DNA from: Solenopsis invicta
Lineage: Eukaryota; Arthropoda; Insecta; Hymenoptera; Formicidae
DNA: 64,000 nucleotides
NCBI RefSeq assembly: GCF_016802725.1
Contig: NC_052668.1
Location: 5,810,501-5,874,500 of the forward strand
Direction of reading: 5' to 3'
Shown: piece by piece, positions 20,549 through 30,370 of the stretch
How positions within the stretch are numbered: position 1 is the first letter of the stretch
Layout: every line of letters begins with the position of its first letter
Program-made: the position numbers and the translations under genes
The notes under the pieces: model-generated
Told to the model about the DNA's origin: nothing
What the model saw: only the letters and a program-made list of their open reading frames with translations
Databases searched by the model: none

Positions 20549-23500
20549 AGTATACTATTCACGCTTTGTATGAAAAGAAATCGCGTGAAAGTGCTGCTGC
20601 GTTATATCAAATGTTAAAAATTGAAGATTCACCTTTGGATAATCGTGAAAAATCTTTAGATCTGTTGTGTTTCCCAGATTTATATCCTTTTGGTGTTAAT
20701 GGACAACATGAAACTAGACAGATTAAACTTCATGATCACGAATTTATTAAATGTCGTTTGACATCTAAACACCCTCGATACAGATTAAATCAACAGTATT
20801 TATTTTATTTATTAAATAACGCAAATAATCGTGAATTGAGTCGTGGTATTTACCATAAACTCAATGTAACGAGATCAGTATACGGCTGTGCAATATTTAG
20901 AAGCAATGCACAAAGAATTATTAGAATCTAACTTGAGCACGATATTCTCCACTCTGAGAAATACGGAACAGTACTGGCGTAAACCACGAAGTGATTTAAA
21001 TTGTATGGTACAACATTACGGACCAGTGACATGGTTTGTAACATTGAGTCCTGGCGAATGGGAGTGGAATGATTTAGGTAAATATATTCGTGAAGTAAAT
21101 GGATGGCATAATGATTCGTCTTGTATCAGTGTTCTTGTTGCCAGAGATCCCGTGTCAACATCGAGATTTCTCGATAATAAATTTCGGGCGATGCTTGAAT
21201 TTATTTGTTCCGAAGATCATCCGATCGGAGAAGTTACACATTACTTTTGGCGGTGAGAATATCAAGGCAGAGGCATCCAACACTTTCATCTGTTAATTTG
21301 AATAAAAGATGCTCCAATTATTGGTGAATCATCTGTTGAAGATGTTGCCAAATTTATTTTACAACATGTAAGTTGTAAAATGCCGGATAAAAATATTTCT
21401 CCAAGATTGTATGAACGAGTCAATACGTATCAATTACACAAACTTAACAATTATTGTCTTCGTTCTAAGAAAATGGGGCGTAAAGTTATTCGTGTATGTC
21501 GTTTTGGTTTTCCTCGTGTTATTGCGGAAACGTTAATCATGAAAGACGTTGTAAGTTCGATAGCAGGTAGAAAAAAATTAAAGCATAGAAGTAGGCTTTA
21601 TGATCTTCCTCGAACAGATAATGAAGTTTATGTAAATGATTATGATCCTGTTGTTCTTACTGCGTGGGAAGGAAATATGGATATACAATTTGTTGGTGAA
21701 AACTCAACATTGCTTACTTGGTACGTTACTCAGTATGTAAGTAAAGCAAGCAAGTGTGAATTATCTGAAAATATCCTTAAGAGTAAAGATCAGAAAAATA
21801 AATCAGTGGCAAGTTGTCTCTGGAACGTTGGTTTACAATTCTTAAATCATAGGGAATGTGGAGCTCTTGAAGCTGCCGATACATTGCTAGGCATTTCTTT
21901 ATACAGAACTGATCCAGCAACGACTATTAAATGGCTAGATGTTAATAAAATACGATACAGAAGAGTCAAAAGTTGTAAGGAAGTTCAAGCTCTTGATAAA
22001 GAATCAAAAGACATATTTTGTCCATCTATGATAGACAATCATTATCCGAATAGACCGAAGGAATTTGAATCTATGTCTTTATATAAATTTGCACAATGGC
22101 ATGATATTACGAAAATCAAACCAAAAAGTAAAAATATTACATTTTACAAGATAGATAATGTTTATTATCTTAAACGGCGACAGCGTGCATATCTTATTAA
22201 TCATTATAGATATGATATCAATACTAGGCCAGAAGATTATTTCTTTGCATTACTTCTTATGTTTCAACCATGGCGGAAAATAGAAGAGCTTAAAAATGGT
22301 TGTGATACTTATGCGGAATCATTTCACACTGTAAAATTACATCTCGTTGAGGCATTGCAGTATCACGAAAGAATGGAAGAATTGAAAAAAGCATTCGAAA
22401 CTGCGAAGGAATTAGTTCAACAACAATTAGACGAAAAACAACATCATGTGTCTCAGGATGAGCCTGATAACTCGATAGGTGTTCAAAATGTTCAAGCTGG
22501 TGAGGCAATGCAAGATTTTAAAGATCTTGGTAATAAATGTAACGAAGAGGTCGATATGTCTCAAATGATTTCAAAACTGAATGTAGACCAAAAAAGAGTA
22601 TTTGATAGAGTCACTAGTACTGTAATGTCAAATGAAAAATCGTTACTACGATTATACGTTAGTGGAGAAGGAGGCACTGGTAAAAGTTTCTTAATTAAAA
22701 CTATTAAATGTTGGATAAAATCTCAACAAGGATACTGCTATAGCGGCACCTACCGGTATAGCAGCGCTTAATGTAGATGGTTTGACAGTACATAGATTGC
22801 TTCAATTACCTGTTGAACATGGTCATACTCCCAAGTATAAACAATTAGCTGATCATGTATTGAAAGTTTTACGAGCTGATCTCAAAGATGTCGTCCTTTT
22901 TATAATTGACGAAGTATCAGTGATATCTAATTTGACTTTGTTGTATATACATCTACGATTATGTAAAATATTTGATACTACTGATTGTGATGATGGCTGG
23001 TTTGGTCAAAAGCATATTCTTTTATTTGGAGATTTGCTTCATACACGAAGAACCTGCCTTTGTCAAATTATCGAATGAAAAAATTCAAAAGTTTCTTGGT
23101 TCCTTAAATGCTGTTAATTTATGGACTACTTTATTCGAGTATGATGAATTAACGATCAATATGCGTCAACAAGGAGACGTATCTTATCGTGAATTACTCT
23201 CGAGAATTCGTATTGGTTTATCGACGAATTCTGATTGTGACATTCTTGAAAAAAGAAAATTATCTTTTAAAGGTGAATCTTTCAAAGCAAGATTAAACGA
23301 AATATGTGATTTTATTGAAAGTTTGCCTTCTGATACCGTTTGTTTATTACCTACTTGTCATATGTGTAACGTTCTTAACACTGCGATGTTAAGTCGTATT
23401 GCTTCAAAAGAAATATTATTAATTGCTGACGATGAGATTGACTGTATTCCATATATAAAGAAAAAAGTTAAAAATGTATTGTCGAATAATGATGAAGATA

Positions 23501-24048
23501 CTAGTAGAACAGCTGGCCTTTCCAAACAAATTTCAATTAAAATTGGAGCAAAAGTAATGATAAGACGCAATATCGATGCTAGTTTGGGCCTTGTAAATGG
23601 CACAATTGCTACAGTTATTTCAGTTGTACAGGATACGTCAACTGATTACATTGAAGGGGTCAAACTTCTTTTGCCGTCTGGTTCAGAATATTTAATTGAA
23701 AGACTGAATGTCAAGTTTCCAGTCATGGATGGAGCATATGTTATTAGAAAACAATTTCCGTTAACTTTAAGTTATGGTATCACCATTCATAAAAGTCAAG
23801 GTTTAAGTTTACAAAATGCCATTATGGACATAGGTAACTCGATATTTAGTTGGGGTCAGACAAATGTTGCTTTATCTCGAGTAACGTCTTTAGATGGATT
23901 GCATTTGATTAATTATGATCCTTCGTCGGTAGTAGCCAGTGAAGAAGCGATTGTCGAACATAATCGTTTAAAGAAGTTAAATAAACCAGAAGCAAAAATT
24001 ATTAATGTATCGAAAGAACGTTACCGTAAAGTTAAAGATGTACATTAG
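20549..24048 (+). pseudogene. Helitron Rep/PIF1-like helicase, degraded
   Basis: Rolling-circle transposase in several frames. The Helitron-like N domain runs from QYTIHALYEK through LYPFGVNGQHETRQIK to TWFVTLSPGEWEWNDLGKYI, with a frame change near 20890. The HUH motif is HFHLLI at about 21285, with a TGA just upstream (21254) and another where a tryptophan is expected. The two-tyrosine motif is TWYVTQYVSKASK (YxxxYxxK). Helicase Walker A is GEGGTGKSFL (about 22670). After a frame change, motif Ia is AAPTGIAAL and Walker B is LFIIDEVSVIS. After another change near 23040, TINMRQQGD, LSYGITIHKSQGLS and NVALSRVTSLDGLHL complete the helicase. All hallmark motifs remain, but at least three frameshifts and two stops make it inactive. 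Confidence 0.9.
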
Positions 24049-24921
24049 AGAAAACAATTATTTCCGTTCAACAATCAGCTCAAAAACAAGTTGAACAGAG
24101 TTTTGGTAATTGGATTATACATGGTTTCAAAAATACTGACAATTTCGTGCTATGCGAATGCTCCATTGCAATGTATATTCCATTTAAATATTATTAGAAA
24201 ACAATTGTTTAATTTTGATAATTTGGATGTTTTAAGTACATTAGCGCATCGATATGAAAACGGAATGCGCAATTTGAATACCTGTACAACACGAAAAGAT
24301 TTAGGAGACTATTTTTCAACTGATACTAAACGAGATGCGTTTGATTTTCTTAACGCTCTTTGTACAAAACATGATTTTATAAAAAATTTGGTAGAACATC
24401 AAGTTATTTCTACTAGTCGATGTAAAATATGTAGTTACGTAAATGCTAATAATTATAATCAGGTGATCCTTTCAATTCCTATTAGCAATGTGAAGAAAAA
24501 AAGTATTAATCTTAATGATTTACTGAATATTTCATTTTTACGTTTGTCTGATTCTGAGAAATTGTGTGAACGTTGTGGAGAAAATATGTCAATTAAGAAT
24601 GAAATAACATGGACCAAACAGATATTTATTATCCGTTTAATTTTATTTTCATTACAAAACGATGTATTAGAGAAGGTACCACAAAAATTGAATTTAACTG
24701 CTGTTCCGACAAGTAAAATATTAATATCTGGTCAAGAGTTTAAAGTTATAAATGCTGTATTTCATCACGGTTCATGTATCCAAAACGGTCACTTTACAAG
24801 TATGTGTAGAGAAGGATCATCTGGCAAATGGTTTTAAAGTGATGATATGCAAGTTACAAAAAAGCAATGGCCTAGGGGTGCTAAAGATATATTATTTTTA
24901 GAAAAAGTTGGTAGTAAATAA
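24049..24921 (+). pseudogene. USP-type ubiquitin-specific protease (C19) carried by the Helitron
   Basis: Directly downstream of the helicase. The Cys box is split by a frameshift: HGFKNTDNF in one frame, then CYANAPLQCIFHLNIIRK in the next. A zinc-binding pair follows (CKICSYVN and CERCGENM). The His box is GSCIQNGHFTSMCREGSS, followed by a TAA in place of an expected codon, then SDDMQVTKKQW and ILFLEKV to the stop at 24921. USP enzymes remove ubiquitin. The catalytic Cys and His are both recognisable. The frameshift and the stop are two independent disabling changes. The helicase ends only about 50 bp upstream, so in the intact element this could have been a separate cistron or a C-terminal fusion. 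Confidence 0.82.
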
Positions 24922-24949
24922 ATATTTTATTACAAAAAAAATAAATATT

Positions 24950-25575
24950 GGTTAACACTACAAAACGCGTGATATCAGTACAAAATTACCTTTTCAAAAA
25001 AAGGTAAAAGAAAGGCGGTATTTATGTGTGTGCGCGCACCTTATCTTTAATTTTTCCTAAAAACGCAAGTGGTACTATTTCTGTATTTTAACAGAGAAAC
25101 TTTTCTATGCTAACCCATGTGGTACTCTCTTTAATTCTATACAAAACCTAAGTGATTCTATTTCTGCATTTTCATTGAAAAATCTTCCTATTCCTAACCC
25201 AAGTAGTATTTACCCAAGTGGTACTATTTTTGTATTTTAACAGAAAAATTTTTCTATGCTAACCTATGTGGTAATTACGTTTAACTTTAAGTCTACAAAA
25301 GTATATTATTGCTTAACACTACAAAACGCGTAATATCAGTACAAAATTACTTTTTCAAAAAAAGGTAAAAAAAGGCGGTATTTATGTGTGTGCGCGCACC
25401 TTATCTTTAATTTTTCCTAAAAACACAAATGGTACTGTTTCTGTATTTTAACAAAGAAATTTTTCTATGCTAACCCATGTGGTACTCTCTTTAATTTCTA
25501 GACAAAACCTAAGTGATTGTATTTCTGCATTTTCATTGAAAAATCTTCCTATTTCTAACTCAAGTAGTATTTACT
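24950..25575. repeat. Tandem duplication of a ~361 bp unit
   Basis: Two copies begin TTAACACTACAAAACGCG (24951 and 25312) and continue through GGCGGTATTTATGTGTGTGC, TAACCCATGTGGTACTCTC and ATTTCTGCATTTTCATTGA. They lie just after the Helitron coding region and may belong to its 3' part. Smaller internal repeats of the type AAGTGGTACTATTTCTG are also present. Confidence 0.75.
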
Positions 25576-25599
25576 TAAAAATAAATATTTTTTATTTAT

Positions 25600-27025
25600 T
25601 TAATCCAACCTAAATGTATTCTTCCCAAAAAATGTATGAAATCTTTAAATTGCGCCATTTATAAAGAGAATATGTTGCTTTTTGAAATAACTACTGTATT
25701 TACTTATTCCCAAAAAATGTATGAAATCTTTAAATTGCGCCATTTATAAAGAGAATATGTTGCTCTTTGAAATAACTGCTGTATTTACTTAAAAATAAAT
25801 ATCTTAAATTTAATACAACTTAAATGTATTCTTTCCAAAAAATGTATGAAATCTTTAAATTGCGCCATTTATAAAGAGAATATGTTGCTCTTTGAAATAA
25901 TTGCTGTGCTACTTTTAACAAATAAAATGCAAGTGATAGTATCTTTATTTTTTAAATAAAATCCAAGTGGTATCTTTAATTCCTTTCTAAATAAAATTCG
26001 AGTAATACTATCTGTGTATTTTTATTGAAAAATTTTTCTGTTTTAACCTAAGTAGATGTACTTAATTTTAAAAAGTTTCAAAGGAATATATAACATTTAA
26101 TCTTAAAGAATTAAGAAAAAAACAGAAATGAGAAAGTTTTATTAAAATATAAAATTTTTTAACTACAAAAAATTGCCGCTGCTAGATAAGAAAAGCAATG
26201 AAAAGAATTGACATAAGAAAGAATGCGATAAATGTAACACTTGTAAGATATGCGTTATAAAATAAAGTAATTACGCGAAGTAAGTTAATGAGTAAATTTC
26301 TTCAACACTTGTTTCTTTTACAAGTAATATTGTAAATCATTATAATTTTTACAAGTAACATTGTAAATTATTATAATTATCTAAGTTACCATAACTATTA
26401 TAATAAATATTTTACAACATTTTATTTAGATATTTAAACATCTAGCAGCGGCAATTTTTTATAGTTAAAAAATTTTATATTTTAATAAAACTTTCTCATT
26501 TCGGTTTCTTTCTTAATTCTTTAAGATTAAATGTTATATATTCCTTTGAAACTTTTTAAAATTAAGTACATCTACTTAGGTTAAAACAGAAAAATTTTTC
26601 AATAGAAATACACAAATAGTATCACTCGAATTTTATTTAGAGAGGAATTAAAGATACCACTTGGATTTTATTTAAAAAATAAAGATACTATCACTTGCAT
26701 TTTATTTGTTAAAAGTAGTACAGCAATTATTTCAAAGAGCAACACATTCTCTTTATAAATGGCACAATTTAAAGATTTCATACATTTTTTGGGAAGAATA
26801 CATTTAGGTTGGATTAAATTTAAGATATTTATTTTTAAGTAAATACAGCAGTTATTTCAAAGAGCAACATATTCTCTTTATAAATAGCGCAATTTAAAGA
26901 TTTCATACATTTTTTGGGAAGAATACATTTAGATTGGATTAAATTTAAGATATTTACTTTTATTATATATTATATAAGTAAATACAGCAGTTATTTCAAA
27001 AAACAACATATTCTCTTTATAAATC
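25600..27025. repeat. Large inverted repeat with ~585 bp arms and internal tandem units
   Basis: The left arm (about 25600-26185) is matched in reverse complement by the right arm (about 26440-27025). The inner ends meet as TTGCCGCTGCTAG and CTAGCAGCGGCAA. Both arms contain two or three tandem units of CCAAAAAATGTATGAAATCT plus TTGCGCCATTTATAAAGAG at 97-120 bp spacing. The 255 bp loop has no gene. A related single unit occurs at about 10635-10675. Confidence 0.8.
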
Positions 27026-27645
27026 AGACTTTACATCAGGTCTGTCTACATTCGACTCGTGAATGCGCTTCCACGTCTTTGCCGTCTTACTAGAGACGGA
27101 GATAAAAAAGGATAAACTAGAACATTAGAACAGTAGAACATTTATCTTTTTTTTTGTTTACTGTTTCACTCTGTCGAGATTGAATCTGCCCTTACGGAAA
27201 TAAACTATTGGAAAGCCAATAATCACTATTGACTTACAATAGTGATTATTCATTCTCTAATAGTGATTATGTAGCATCTAATGATTGGATTATTCGCAAT
27301 AATCATTTTCTAATAGTTTTTGAATGAGTGATTATTGATTTCATAATAAGATTATTTGCAATAATCATTCCCCATTAGTTCTTTTATGGAATAATTATTG
27401 ATTTCTTAATCAGGTTATTTGGAATAATTATTAGCACACTATTTTTAATAGTTAATATATAAATGATTATTAGTCGACTATTCACAATAAACCCGATAAG
27501 AACTGGATTGTTTTATACGTTTATTAAACGCAAGTATGGTATTAAACAAGTATAGGTATAGGTATGTGGCAGATATGTATATAGGTAAGACGGTTTTTAT
27601 ACATTAGTGCAACATACGCGACCCTATCTAATACATAGATGTCTA
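27026..27645. other. AT-rich DNA with diffuse short repeats
   Basis: Repeated TAGTGATTAT and AATAATCATT motifs occur between 27230 and 27480. No gene is supported. Confidence 0.45.
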
Positions 27646-28225
27646 TGGAACGCCGTTTTGCTATTTATTAGTTAAGGCAATAATTTCAAAAAGAAAAAAT
27701 CATATTACATTTTGTAGAAAAGATTTTCTGCAATTAGTTTCCTTTTTCTTAATGTTATGCTTAACGTTTTCATAAAGTATAACGTTTATCTTTGAAATAT
27801 TGTTCCATTTAATGCATTTTGTATAATATTGTCAAAAATATTATGACATATCTTGTTTAAAAAGTACAGTTAAATAGTTTTTGCAACTCCAACGATAATA
27901 TATTAATCAATATTTCTTTCAAAATATAAATTATTGTGGAAAAATGTATTAAAGCATGGTTTTCTATAAAAAAGTATTTATTTTTTACAATCATGAGACT
28001 ATTGTAAATATTTATTATTTATCACAATTGTTATTTTATTGTAAGAATCTATTTTATTAAACATTATTATTTTTTGAAATTATCAATGTAATGTAAAAAT
28101 TACTGTTTTTATGCAATTGTCGATTTGAATAAATTTATATTTTACGCAACAGTCGTGTGTTGCTTATTGTGTTACACTTGTGTAACAATAAATAAATTTC
28201 CTAGTTAGTTCCCCCATCAGTTGGG
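27646..28225. repeat. ~580 bp inverted repeat, left member (pair with 39975-40555)
   Basis: Reverse complement of 39975-40555. Shared landmarks run from CGTTTTGCTATTTATTAGTT at the outer side through ATTGTTCCATTTAATGCATT to AATTTCCTAGTTAGTTCCCC at the inner side. It may be one terminal repeat of a ~12.9 kb element. Alternatively it is a separate member of the family seen in the palindrome at 28245-29400, whose termini correspond to the inner side here. Confidence 0.8.
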
Positions 28226-28244
28226 CTGCCAGCACATACAGTGT

Positions 28245-29400
28245 CGTCAGCACACTCAGCGTCCTAAGGACAGATGATATGTCTAATAAATTTATTTATT
28301 GCTACACAGGTGTACTACAATTTAAGCAATACGTGACTGTTGAGTAAAATATAAATTTATGCAAATCGACAATTGTATAAAATTAATTTTTACAATACCA
28401 CAACAATTTCAAAAAGTACTTACATTTAATCAAATATATTTTTACAATAAAAAGATATTTTGTAAAAGCAATAAATTTTTACAATACTGTAATAGTTGAA
28501 AAGAATTTGGCAATACATAGACATTTTATATATAGTTTACAATTATCGCAATTATTGATATTTTGCAATACTCTACCTATTGCAAAAATCAAAAATAATG
28601 TAAAAATCGTTACATTGCAATTTATAAAAATTTTCCCAGAAACTTATTTTTACATTTGCTTCTCGAACGCAAAAATCAGATCTTAGATAAAATTTTTCTA
28701 TTTAGTAAATATTTACATTATGTTAGTATTAAATTTTTTCTTATATTAAAGTATTGATAAAAATAAAATTGTAGATTATTTACACGTCGAAAATATTTTA
28801 GCAAAATTTGCATTATTTACTGGTTTGCAATAAATAATACAAATTTTGCTAAAATATTTTTGACATGTAAATAATCTACAATTTTATTTTTATCAATACT
28901 TCGATATAAGAAAAAATTTAGTACTAACATAATATAAATATTTACTAAATAGAAAAATTTTATCTAAGATCTGATTTTTGCGTTCGAGAAGCAAATGTAA
29001 AAATAAGTTTGTGGGAAAATTTTTATAAATTGCAATGTAACGATTTTTACATTATTTTTGATTTTTGCAACAGGTAGAGTATTGCAAAATATCAATAATT
29101 GCGATAATTGTAAACATTATATAAAATGTCTATGTATTGCCAAATTCTTTTCAACTATTACAGTATTGTAAAAATTTATTGCTTTTACAAAATATCTTTT
29201 TATTATAAAAATATTTTTGATTAAATGTAAGTACTTTTTGAAATTGTTGTGGTATTGTAAAAATTAATTTTATACAATTGTCAATTTGAATAAATTTATA
29301 TTTTATGCAATAGTCACGTATTGCTTAAATTGTGGTACACCTGTGTCGCAATAAATAAATTTACTAGAAATATCATCTGCCTTTGGGGCGCTGAGTGTGT
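28245..29400. repeat. ~1.15 kb near-perfect palindrome (foldback element)
   Basis: Arms of about 540 bp meet near 28822. Paired landmarks include CACACTCAGCG at both outer ends, ATAAATTTATTTATTG, TTGGCAATACATAGACATTT and GATCTGATTTTTGCG. The loop is only about 9 bp. There is no coding capacity. It shares its terminal AATAAATTTATTTATTG and ACAGGTGTAC motifs with the 27646/39975 pair. Confidence 0.85.
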
Positions 29401-30029
29401 AGGCGGCGCTGTATACGCATTTCCTCTATTTGACTTTTACGTTAGTCACGTCCTCATCTTGGCATTATTGTCATATTGATGCGACTGATTGTTATTTCAA
29501 GTGAGAGTGCATTAGTAACGGATATTATTAATGACCATAAAGATCTAAGCAGAAATATCGTCAATTGTATCAATGCCACATATACGATCGTCGTTAACCG
29601 TTGTCGTCATAACATCAATACAATTGACTACCGTCAATTGTTTATGCGTTGGTCATTCGGCTACGATTGTGACTGCGATTCTATTAGTTATTTTTCTACT
29701 GGCCCTAAATCGAAAATAGTAAAAGTGAGTATAAGTACAATTGTACAATATTAACAAAGGTAATTATAAAAATATGTTAATATGGTAATACGGATATCCA
29801 AATAATACGATGTGAGCATCATTCGTTGACACAACCGTGTACCTGTATCATGTGCAGTAAATTGGTATGTTAAATTATTACGTGAGTGATAATTGCTGTT
29901 ATACATAATACAAAACAGTACACGTTACGATACTTGTAAAAATATGAATAACACGGATACATAATAATGTCAACGAATATAGGTAATACGAATATTTGTG
30001 TAATACGGTCCGGCTACTCATACACTTGA
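29401..30029. other. Gene-poor stretch
   Basis: A 92-codon frame at 29476-29754 overlaps a small inverted repeat built on TCAATTGTAT and shows no family features, so I do not call it. Nothing else is recognisable. Confidence 0.4.
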
Positions 30030-30157
30030 GGGTCGATCATGAAACTTTTTCTCTAGGGCGGAAACGTGAAAAGTAAAAATCTTTACCATTGAAGTTAATG
30101 GAGAAATTTTTCACTTTTCACGTTTCCGCCTTAGGGAAAAAGTTTCATGATCGACCC
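30030..30157. mobile_element. 128 bp hairpin MITE
   Basis: GGGTCGATCATGAAACTTTT at the left is mirrored by the right end. CGGAAACGTGAAAAGT and its complement follow inward. It is almost fully self-complementary. It lies about 210 bp upstream of the HECT gene. Confidence 0.8.
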
Positions 30158-30370
30158 CCTGGATATGACACATGTTTCGAAGAATGAGGTAGTATTCGAA
30201 TTTCCTTTTCCCCCTCTATCTTTATGATTATCTGATCAAAATGATCAAATATCCTAATATTCATACAATATCACACAATATTCTTTGGATAAGATATATG
30301 TGGATATCTATGCTATACATAGTAATATCTATACTTATTAATGACGATATATAAGTATTTATTTTGTTAG

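Larger units (their letters stand above)
13454..24921 (+). mobile_element. Helitron remnant with Ulp1, Rep/PIF1 helicase and USP, interrupted by two LINE insertions
   Basis: AT-rich coding blocks at 13454-14061, 15902-15933 and 20536-24921 form one decayed rolling-circle transposon. The two GC-rich blocks between them are later insertions. The 32 bp at 15902-15933 encodes VTDNNDGYYE in frame with QYTIHALYEK after 20548, proving that the second insertion split a continuous ORF. The Helitron ends (TC and CTRR with hairpin) were not located. Membership of Ulp1 in the same element is inferred from orientation, base composition and position. Confidence 0.7.
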
